Shown here: in pieces, positions 8,020 to 14,389 of the stretch | Position numbering within the stretch: the first letter of the stretch is position 1 | How the letters are laid out: the number at the start of each line of letters is the position of its first letter | From: Streptomyces scabiei 87.22 | GTDB taxonomy: Bacteria > Actinomycetota > Actinomycetes > Streptomycetales > Streptomycetaceae | Length of the DNA stretch: 64,000 nucleotides | Reading direction: 5' to 3' | Assembly (NCBI RefSeq): GCF_000091305.1 | Contig: NC_013929.1 | Location: forward strand, 5,332,001 to 5,396,000 | Notes under the pieces: generated by a model | What the model was told of the DNA's origin: nothing | Database searches by the model: none | Seen by the model: only the letters and a program-made list of their open reading frames with translations | Made by a program: the position numbers and the translations under genes

Positions 8020-8279
8020 GGGGCGACCACGTGGTCCTGATCGCCCCCCGCCCCACCGCGAGCGCCGGCGCCCCCGCACCGGCGGCGGTACGGTTCCTGG
8101 CCCTGCTCCCGGAGGACTGGCACTACGAACCGGATCTCGGCGACGACCACTTCACCGTCCGCCTGGCTCCCCCCGCCGGAACGACCCCGGCCCCCGACCT
8201 GACCCACACCCTGGACCACATCTTCAGGGACCCGTCCTTACGCTCCTGGCACTGGACGGACATCACCCACCACGACTGA
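8016..8279 (+). CDS. Uncharacterised 87-residue protein coupled to the LanKC gene
   Basis: ATG 8016 overlaps the LanKC stop (ATGA), so the protein is almost certainly co-translated with it. The 87 residues are soluble and Pro-rich in the middle. Recognisable blocks are RFLALLPEDWHYEPDLGDDHFTVRL and, at the end, the aromatic and His-rich SWHWTDITHHD. I do not recognise the family. It could be a small partner of the synthetase or a RiPP-recognition-like domain; nothing in the sequence decides this. Confidence 0.7.
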   Translation: MRGDHVVLIAPRPTASAGAPAPAAVRFLALLPEDWHYEPDLGDDHFTVRLAPPAGTTPAPDLTHTLDHIFRDPSLRSWHWTDITHHD

Positions 8280-8305
8280 ACAGCGCGCATGGCATGTTGG
8301 ACCGC

Positions 8306-8593
8306 ATGAACGACGCCACCGACCCCCGCAACCCCGCGGGCATCCGCGTGGGAGACATCTACGAGGACTGTTCCTTCCACCCGGTCCTGTGCACCGAAAT
8401 CGACGACGACGGCTGGGTCGTCCTGAGCGGCATCTCCCTGATCGACGGCACCTTCCCACGCTCGTGCGACGCCCAGCACTGCGCACCGGTCCGGATACCG
8501 GTGGAGGAGGTCATGACCATCAAGAACGACCTACCGGCATACACACGCCGCCGCCAGACCGAACTACGAGCCGCCACCGCACAGCCGGAGTGA
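8306..8593 (+). CDS. Conserved hypothetical protein (95 residues)
   Basis: An ATG at 8306 gives 95 residues; an earlier in-frame ATG at 8294 is also possible and neither has a strong ribosome site. The sequence has a GDIYEDCSFHPVLC start, then a mixed strand-rich region with DDGWVVLSGISLIDG and three Cys residues. It resembles small uncharacterised proteins scattered through Streptomyces genomes. It is separated from the RiPP operon by about 25 bp, and its link to that cluster is unknown. Confidence 0.55.
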   Translation: MNDATDPRNPAGIRVGDIYEDCSFHPVLCTEIDDDGWVVLSGISLIDGTFPRSCDAQHCAPVRIPVEEVMTIKNDLPAYTRRRQTELRAATAQPE

Positions 8594-8676
8594 CCGACCC
8601 CCCTGCCGAGCACGACACGCTTTCCAGCCGTGCTGGATGAGACGGAAAACGAGTCGGACGGCGGGGCGGGGCTCGC

Positions 8677-8682
8677 TAGCAT
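8677..8682 (+). promoter_or_regulatory. Candidate -10 box TAGCAT
   Basis: TAGCAT fits the streptomycete housekeeping -10 pattern TANNNT and lies 24 bp before the start of the next gene. The -35 region is not convincing. Confidence 0.35.
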
Positions 8683-8705
8683 CCTCGCTGTCAGAGGGAG
8701 ATGCC

Positions 8706-9035
8706 ATGGCACTGGTCCGCAAGGGATCACGACGGATCGTTGTCGACGGCATGGCCTACCGCTGGCGGCTGCGAGGCAGACCGACGTATTTTCAGGGCAT
8801 GGCCTGGTCGCCGGGCACGTTCGCGGTCGAGCATGCGGACACCCCGGGCATGACGCTCGTGGTCACCACGGACCAGCCGCATGCGAGCAACTGGTTCGAT
8901 CGAGAGGCTGAGCCTGTACTGCCGTCCGGTGTTGCTGCGGCTGTCCGGCTTGCTCTGCGTGAGGGTTGGACTCCGACGGCTCCGGGCTCCGCGTTCCACC
9001 TCGACCAGTCCGCCGGCTTCACACCTTCGAACTGA
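8706..9035 (+). CDS. Conserved hypothetical protein (109 residues)
   Basis: ATG 8706 is chosen because GAGGGAG ends five bases upstream; longer in-frame versions lack a site. The 109 residues show GSRRIVVDGMAYRWRLR, a TLVVTTDQPHASNW block and a C-terminus ending LDQSAGFTPSN. I recall this pattern from uncharacterised streptomycete proteins but know no function. It carries no signal peptide or membrane segment. Confidence 0.65.
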   Translation: MALVRKGSRRIVVDGMAYRWRLRGRPTYFQGMAWSPGTFAVEHADTPGMTLVVTTDQPHASNWFDREAEPVLPSGVAAAVRLALREGWTPTAPGSAFHLDQSAGFTPSN

Positions 9036-9414
9036 CCGACTCCGGGGTTCCGTCGGTGCTCGTACCTCAGCCGACGACAGCCTGCCACGACGGCAGGCGA
9101 GCCGACCGAATCACGCACGCGTCTGCCACGCTGCCATGGCGTCAACCAGGGCAAGCCGCGTCGGCGGACGTGTGGCGGTGAGACCCTGCGTGAGGACCTC
9201 TTCGTCCCGAAGTGACTTGGGTGGGCGTCCGGCTTTGAGCTGGTGCGCTGTTCAGCTGCGCCGATGGCCCGCTGACGTCCGCGCTTCTTCGCTGGCGTTG
9301 TCACTCCGTGAGACACGCACCCTGTGGAATCCTCCGTCAAGATCCTGCGGCAGCACCAGTCGGAGACGCACTCTGGGAGCCGCATCGAGCGGGCTGAAGC
9401 TCGATGCGGAGAGG
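9036..9414. other. Stretch without a recognisable gene
   Basis: Open frames on both strands here are short, lack ribosome sites and do not resemble known proteins. It could be decayed coding sequence at the boundary of the accessory region. Confidence 0.5.
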
Positions 9415-9690
9415 TCAGAGCGAGCGGGTCTCCTCTTCCCGCTCCGAGAGGAAGCCGTCGAGTAGGGCGAAAAGGGTCGTGATGACACGCTCTTCCTGCT
9501 CGTGTGAGAGCTCCCAGTGACTCCACTGTTCCTCAGGGAGGGCGATGTGGCGGACCAGACCCATCCAAGCGTGGCTGCATTCCCGGCCGCGCCTGGCCAC
9601 CAGCCAGTCACGCCAGCCGTCGAGTCCGGGGCCGCCGTGCCGCCGGGCGTGGGCGTCGTAGCCGATACTGAGACGGAAACCGAGACGGAC
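9415..9690 (-). pseudogene. 5'-truncated gene remnant next to tRNA-Ser
   Basis: On the minus strand the frame from about 9690 to the stop at 9415 reads as ordinary protein (RLSIGYDAHARRHGG, GWRDWLVARRGRECSHAWMG, LPEEQWSHWELSHEQEERV). Upstream it runs without a start codon into the terminator hairpin that follows tRNA-Ser. The first ATG (9564) would leave only 49 residues. The simplest reading is a gene whose 5' end was removed when DNA was joined here. It remains possible that translation starts at the internal ATG. Confidence 0.4.
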
Positions 9691-9694
9691 AACG

Positions 9695-9730
9695 TCGAAG
9701 GGCCCCACCGCGAACGGTGGGGCCCTTCGA
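9695..9730 (-). terminator. Terminator of tRNA-Ser
   Basis: A perfect 16-bp stem (arms TCGAAGGGCCCCACCG and its complement) with a CGAA loop lies 20 bp beyond the tRNA 3' end. Confidence 0.85.
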
Positions 9731-9750
9731 CATCGTGCCCGGTGAGGCAC

Positions 9751-9838
9751 TGGCGGAGGATACGAGATTCGAACTCGTGAGGGGTTGCCCCCAACACGCT
9801 TTCCAAGCGTGCGCCCTAGGCCTCTAGGCGAATCCTCC
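9751..9838 (-). tRNA. tRNA-Ser(GGA)
   Basis: The gene is 88 nt including an encoded CCA, and the acceptor stem GGAGGAT/ATCCTCC pairs fully. The anticodon loop reads CTTGGAAAG with anticodon GGA, and the long variable arm typical of tRNA-Ser is present. Its 3' end faces the accessory region on the left, the orientation used by tRNA-integrating elements. Confidence 0.95.
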
Positions 9839-9960
9839 GCCGGGAACATTACATGACGTCGGAGGGTGGTTGCGAACTCGTTCGGGGGCGGGTGATCGAC
9901 GCGGAGGGAGGGGCGGGGAGGCGGGACGGCGGCCGCCGGGGATCGGGTAGGGTGGGGGCA

Positions 9961-10047
9961 GCCCCTCACGCGGCGCTATCTGACTGAACTCCCCCAGGGC
10001 CGGAAGGCAGCAAGGGTAGGTTGGCTCTGGCGGGTGCGTGAGGGGTC
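9961..10047 (+). ncRNA. ffs: Signal recognition particle RNA (small bacterial 4.5S type)
   Basis: The ends CCCCTCACGC and GCGTGAGGGG pair. The apical domain carries the conserved CAGGNCCGGAAGGCAGCAAGGG pattern with a GGAA tetraloop that binds Ffh. Its position directly ahead of dnaX is the usual streptomycete arrangement. Confidence 0.93.
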
Positions 10048-10168
10048 TTGTGCGTTCTGGACAGTCCGGGCCCGTGCCCCGAGGGCGTGGGGTGCCCGCC
10101 CCGGCCGACGGCGATGCCCGGCCGTCCGCCGGTCCGGGTTGTCAGTGGGCGCCTATAACCTCGTATGC

Positions 10169-12550
10169 GTGTCGTCTCTCGCGCTGTACCGCCGCTATCG
10201 CCCGGAGTCGTTCGCCGAGGTCATCGGGCAGGAGCATGTCACCGACCCGCTGCAGCAGGCGCTGCGGAACAACCGGGTCAATCACGCGTACCTGTTCAGC
10301 GGGCCGCGCGGCTGCGGGAAGACGACCAGTGCGCGGATCCTGGCCCGCTGTCTGAACTGCGAGCAGGGGCCCACCCCGACACCGTGCGGGGAGTGTCAGT
10401 CCTGCCAGGACCTGGCGCGGAACGGACCGGGTTCGATCGACGTCATCGAGATCGACGCGGCCTCTCACGGTGGTGTGGACGACGCCCGTGAGCTGCGCGA
10501 GAAGGCGTTCTTCGGCCCCGCGAGCAGCCGGTACAAGATCTACATCATCGACGAGGCCCACATGGTCACGTCGGCCGGTTTCAACGCGCTGCTGAAGGTC
10601 GTCGAGGAGCCGCCGGAGCACCTCAAGTTCATCTTCGCGACCACCGAGCCCGAGAAGGTCATCGGCACGATCCGTTCGCGTACGCACCACTACCCGTTCC
10701 GGCTGGTGCCCCCCGGCACGCTCCGGGAGTACCTCGCCGAGGTCTGCGGCAAGGAGAAGATCCCGGTCGACGAGGCGGTCCTCCCGCTCGTCGTGCGCGC
10801 CGGGGCGGGCTCCGTGCGTGACTCGATGTCCGTCATGGACCAGCTGCTGGCGGGCTCCACGGACGAGGGCGTGACGTACGCCATGGCCACGTCGCTGCTC
10901 GGATACACGGACGGCTCGTTGCTCGACGCGGTCGTCGAGTCCTTCGCCGCCGGGGACGGGGCCGCGGCGTTCGACGTCGTCGACCACGTCATCGAGGAGG
11001 GCAACGACCCGCGGAGGTTCGTCGCCGACCTGCTGGAGCGGCTGCGCGACCTGGTGATCCTGGCCGCCGTGCCGGACGCCGTCGAGAAGGGCCTGATCGA
11101 CGCCCCCGTCGAGGTCCTGGAGCGGATGCAGGCCCAGGCCGGAGTCTTCGGCGCCGCGGAGCTCAGCCGCGCCGCCGACCTCGTCAACGAGGGCCTCACC
11201 GAGATGCGCGGCGCCAATTCGCCCCGCCTTCAGCTCGAACTGATCTGTGCCCGCGTGCTCCTCCCGGCCACCTACGGCGACGAACGCTCCGTCATGGCCC
11301 GCCTGGACCGTCTGGAGCGCGGGGTCAACTTCTCGGGCGGCGGCGCCGCACCCGCCATGGGCTATGTGCCCGGCCCCGAGGCACATGGGGGAGCGGCGGC
11401 CCCGCCCACGGGTATGACTCCGCAGGCCGGAGGGGCCCCTCATGTTCCGCCGGCCGCCCAGGTCCCGCCCGGTGGCGGGCCCGCAGCCGCTCGTGCCGCG
11501 GTCCGTGGCGGCCCAGCGGCCGGGACCGGGAGCGCCTCCGGGGCAGGCACGCCGGGCCCGGACGCGTACGGGGTCCCTGCCCCCGTGGCCGGACAGCCCG
11601 CCCCGGCCGCGGCGGCCCCGCCGGTCCCCCAGGAGGCCCCGCCGCCCGCCTCGGCGCCCACACCGCCTCCGCCCCCCACCGCCCCCGCCGACGCTCCGGC
11701 CTCCGCCCCCGGCTCCTGGCCCACCCCCGCCTCCGCGGGAGGCGGGCGCCGTCCGGGCGGCTGGCCGACGGCCGCTCCCGCAGGCGGCGGCCCCGCGCCC
11801 GTGCCCCCGGCCGCGCCCCCCGCCTCGGGCCCGCCCGCCGCGTACGCCCAGCCCGGCGCCCCGTCGGCCCCCCAGGCCCCCGCCGCCTACAACCCGGCCC
11901 CCGGCGGCCCCGACCCCCGCACGCTCTGGCCGAACATCCTGGAGACGGTGAAGAACCGCCGCCGCTTCACCTGGATCCTGCTCAGCCAGAACGCACACGT
12001 CGCCGGCTTCGACGGCACCACCCTGCAGATCGGCTTCGTCAACGCGGGCGCCCGGGACAACTTCGCGAGCAGCGGCAGCGAGGACGTCCTGCGTGCGGCC
12101 CTGGCCGAGCAGTTCAACGTGCACTGGAAGATCGAGGCGGTCATCGACACCTCGGGCGGCTCCGCGGGACCGGGCGCCCCCGGCGGCTACGGGTCTCCGG
12201 CGCCGGCCGCCGGTGGCTACGGCGGTGGCGGCACGGGCGGTGGCGGTGGCGGAGGCTACGGCGGTGGCGGTTACGGCGGCTCCCCGGCCCCCGCGGCACG
12301 CCCCGCCGCGCCCCAGCCCGCGGCGGCCTCCCGCCCGGCTTCCCCCGGCTCTGCGGCGCCCCACGCGTCGGCCACGGCCGCCCGGCCCGTCGCGGCTCCG
12401 CCCCCGCCCCCCGAGCCGCCGCCCGTCTCCCCCGAGGACGACATCCCCGAGGACGACGACCCCGACCTCGACGAGTCCGCCCTCTCCGGCCACGACCTCA
12501 TCGTGCGCGAGCTGGGGGCGACCGTGGTGGAGGAGATCACGAACGAGTAG
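10169..12550 (+). CDS. dnaX: DNA polymerase III subunits gamma/tau
   Basis: GTG 10169 is chosen because the protein then starts SSLALYRRYRPESF, the conserved DnaX N-terminus; 793 residues follow. Walker A is GPRGCGKTT and the Zn module has Cys residues in CLNCEQ and CGECQSC. Walker B/DEAH-like IIDEAH and the sensor region of clamp-loader ATPases are visible within the first 370 residues. A long Ala/Pro/Gly-rich linker (about 390-580) follows, then the tau C-terminal domain beginning DPRTLWPNILE, then a second low-complexity Gly/Tyr tail and an acidic end. It loads the sliding clamp and tethers polymerase cores. I see no slippery heptamer that would force a shorter gamma form. Confidence 0.96.
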   Translation: MSSLALYRRYRPESFAEVIGQEHVTDPLQQALRNNRVNHAYLFSGPRGCGKTTSARILARCLNCEQGPTPTPCGECQSCQDLARNGPGSIDVIEIDAASHGGVDDARELREKAFFGPASSRYKIYIIDEAHMVTSAGFNALLKVVEEPPEHLKFIFATTEPEKVIGTIRSRTHHYPFRLVPPGTLREYLAEVCGKEKIPVDEAVLPLVVRAGAGSVRDSMSVMDQLLAGSTDEGVTYAMATSLLGYTDGSLLDAVVESFAAGDGAAAFDVVDHVIEEGNDPRRFVADLLERLRDLVILAAVPDAVEKGLIDAPVEVLERMQAQAGVFGAAELSRAADLVNEGLTEMRGANSPRLQLELICARVLLPATYGDERSVMARLDRLERGVNFSGGGAAPAMGYVPGPEAHGGAAAPPTGMTPQAGGAPHVPPAAQVPPGGGPAAARAAVRGGPAAGTGSASGAGTPGPDAYGVPAPVAGQPAPAAAAPPVPQEAPPPASAPTPPPPPTAPADAPASAPGSWPTPASAGGGRRPGGWPTAAPAGGGPAPVPPAAPPASGPPAAYAQPGAPSAPQAPAAYNPAPGGPDPRTLWPNILETVKNRRRFTWILLSQNAHVAGFDGTTLQIGFVNAGARDNFASSGSEDVLRAALAEQFNVHWKIEAVIDTSGGSAGPGAPGGYGSPAPAAGGYGGGGTGGGGGGGYGGGGYGGSPAPAARPAAPQPAAASRPASPGSAAPHASATAARPVAAPPPPPEPPPVSPEDDIPEDDDPDLDESALSGHDLIVRELGATVVEEITNE

Positions 12551-12663
12551 GGGGCGCGCAGGGGCGGGGACAGGCGGGATCCCGCCCGTCTCTGGTGCGA
12601 TCCTACGAACCCGCCGCGTCCCACTCTTCGGAAGCCCCCACAAGTCCCCCCGCCCCCTCCGGC

Positions 12664-12676
12664 TAGGCTGGCACCG
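12664..12676 (+). promoter_or_regulatory. -10 box of purD, leaderless transcript
   Basis: TAGGCT at 12664-12669 ends six bases before the GTG start at 12676. Transcription would therefore begin at or next to the start codon, and no ribosome site is present. Confidence 0.6.
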
Positions 12677-13929
12677 TGAAGGTCCTCGTCATTGGTAGCG
12701 GTGCCCGTGAGCACGCGCTGTGCCGTTCGCTGTCCCTCGATCCCGATGTCACCGCACTCCACTGCGCACCCGGCAACGCGGGCACGGCGGAGGTCGCCGA
12801 GTCGCACCCGGTCGACGCGCTGGACGGCGCCGCCGTGACCGCGCTGGCCACCCGGCTGGAGGCCGACCTGGTCGTCGTCGGCCCGGAGGCCCCGCTGGTC
12901 GCGGGCGTTGCCGACGCCGTGCGCGCGGCGGGCATCCCGGTGTTCGGCCCGTCCGGCGAGGCCGCTCAGCTGGAGGGCTCCAAGGCCTTCGCCAAGGAGG
13001 TCATGGCCGGAGCCGGCGTGCCGACCGCGCGGTCGTACGTCTGCACCACGGCCGAGGAGATCGACGAGGCGCTGGACGCGTTCGGCGCGCCGTACGTCGT
13101 CAAGGACGACGGGCTCGCGGCCGGCAAGGGCGTCGTCGTGACGGCGGACCTCGCCCAGGCCCGCGAGCACGCGCTCGCCTGCGGTCGGGTCGTCATCGAG
13201 GAGTTCCTGGACGGCCCCGAGGTCTCCCTCTTCGCCATCACCGACGGCGTGACCGTCGTCCCGCTGCAGCCCGCGCAGGACTTCAAGCGCGCGCTCGACG
13301 GCGACGAGGGCCCCAACACCGGTGGCATGGGCGCGTACTCGCCGCTCCCGTGGGCCGACCCGAAGCTGGTCGACGAGGTGCTGCAGAGCGTGCTGCAGCC
13401 GACCGTCGACGAGATGCGGCGCCGCGGCACCCCCTTCTCCGGCCTCCTCTACGCGGGCCTGGCGATCACCGGCCGAGGCGTACGGGTGATCGAGTTCAAC
13501 GCGCGGTTCGGCGACCCGGAGACCCAGGTCGTCCTCGCCCGTCTGAAGACCCCGCTGGCCGGTGTGCTGCTCGCCGCCGCCAACGGCACGCTCGGCGACC
13601 TCGAACCCCTGCGCTGGAGCGCCGACGCGGCCGTCACCGTGGTCGTGGCCTCGCACAACTACCCCGGCTCACCGCGCACCGGTGACCCCGTCACCGGCCT
13701 CGACGAGGTCGCCGCCGTGGACGCCCCGCACGCGTACGTCCTGCACGCCGGCACCAAGCTCGCCGGGGACGAGGTCGTCAGCGCCGGCGGCCGCGTCCTC
13801 TCCGTCACGGCCACCGGCAAGGACCTCACCCAGGCCCGTGACCGCGCCTACACCGCCGTGGCCCGCATCGGCCTCGACGGCTCCCAGCACCGGTCGGACA
13901 TCGCGGCGAAGGCGGCGGCCGAGGCGTGA
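12676..13929 (+). CDS. purD: Phosphoribosylamine-glycine ligase (GARS)
   Basis: This encodes 417 residues of an ATP-grasp enzyme joining glycine to phosphoribosylamine, the second step of purine synthesis. It starts MKVLVIGSGAREHAL, the diagnostic PurD N-terminus. It contains the ATP-binding KDDGLAAGKGV, GPNTGGMGAYSP and, near the end of the ATP-grasp core, EFNARFGDPETQ. The length matches single-function bacterial PurD. It is not fused to other pur domains and stands alone between dnaX and a membrane protein. The GTG start appears leaderless. Confidence 0.97.
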   Translation: MKVLVIGSGAREHALCRSLSLDPDVTALHCAPGNAGTAEVAESHPVDALDGAAVTALATRLEADLVVVGPEAPLVAGVADAVRAAGIPVFGPSGEAAQLEGSKAFAKEVMAGAGVPTARSYVCTTAEEIDEALDAFGAPYVVKDDGLAAGKGVVVTADLAQAREHALACGRVVIEEFLDGPEVSLFAITDGVTVVPLQPAQDFKRALDGDEGPNTGGMGAYSPLPWADPKLVDEVLQSVLQPTVDEMRRRGTPFSGLLYAGLAITGRGVRVIEFNARFGDPETQVVLARLKTPLAGVLLAAANGTLGDLEPLRWSADAAVTVVVASHNYPGSPRTGDPVTGLDEVAAVDAPHAYVLHAGTKLAGDEVVSAGGRVLSVTATGKDLTQARDRAYTAVARIGLDGSQHRSDIAAKAAAEA

Positions 13930-14180
13930 CCGCCTGACGGTCGTCCGCCCCGGCGGCCCTCGCCGGCCCCCTCACGCCCCCTCCGTATCCGTCCACACCC
14001 ATCCCCTTCGCGACATCTGCATGCGAAGCACCGCCAACGGGTACGAAACCCTGGCCCCGGAATCCCTCGGAGCTCCCAGGAACCCCTGGGAAATCCGCCG
14101 GAATCCGGGGCCCGATCCTTGCCCGGCGTCCTTCACCTCTCCCCAAAGCCATTCCATCGAGTGAGCGATGGCCCATCCGG

Positions 14181-14209
14181 CTGACGACGGCCTGGGCCCC
14201 AACTAGGGT
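14181..14209 (+). promoter_or_regulatory. Candidate promoter ahead of the M48-like membrane protein
   Basis: CTGACG at 14181 and TAGGGT at 14204 are 17 bp apart, close to the consensus for vegetative streptomycete promoters. The preceding 250 bp after purD show no gene, only a small inverted repeat CCCAGG-AACC-CCTGGG at 14075-14090. Confidence 0.4.
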
Positions 14210-14282
14210 GCGGCGCAAGCGTTCCGGCACTTGGCCCACCGGCATTGCGATGTCGGTGGTCGGTGCCACAGTGGGGGAGTGA
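14208..14282 (+). CDS. Possible 24-residue micro-ORF
   Basis: GTG 14208 opens a 24-residue frame (starts RRKRSGTW, ends VVGATVGE) whose stop overlaps the next GTG as GTGA. It has no clear ribosome site, and its start codon lies inside the candidate -10 box, so it could only be read from another start site. Reported because of the chained overlaps. Confidence 0.25.
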   Translation: MRRKRSGTWPTGIAMSVVGATVGE

Positions 14283-14389
14283 GCAACGTCAGGGCATTCG
14301 GCGGCGACCACGGTGACGAGCAGTCGCCGCGGTGGCAGTCGTCGCGGGGTGCGCCGTTCGGGACAGCAGGGGGTGACGTCGGGTCGTGA
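14279..14389 (+). CDS. Possible 36-residue micro-ORF coupled to the M48-like gene
   Basis: GTG 14279 follows GGGGGAG closely and opens a 36-residue frame (SNVRAFGGDHGDEQ to the end GGDVGS). Its stop overlaps the GTG start of the membrane protein gene (GTGA). It could act as a coupling leader. Nothing else supports it as a functional protein. Confidence 0.35.
   Translation: MSNVRAFGGDHGDEQSPRWQSSRGAPFGTAGGDVGS

Noticed and set aside
10169..12550. Programmed frameshift in dnaX giving a short gamma subunit
   Set aside because: No A/T-rich slippery heptamer with a following stem is present in this GC-rich gene.
10142..12643. A 833-residue open frame on the minus strand opposite dnaX
   Set aside because: Shadow frame caused by high GC at codon position 3; no domain, no ribosome site.
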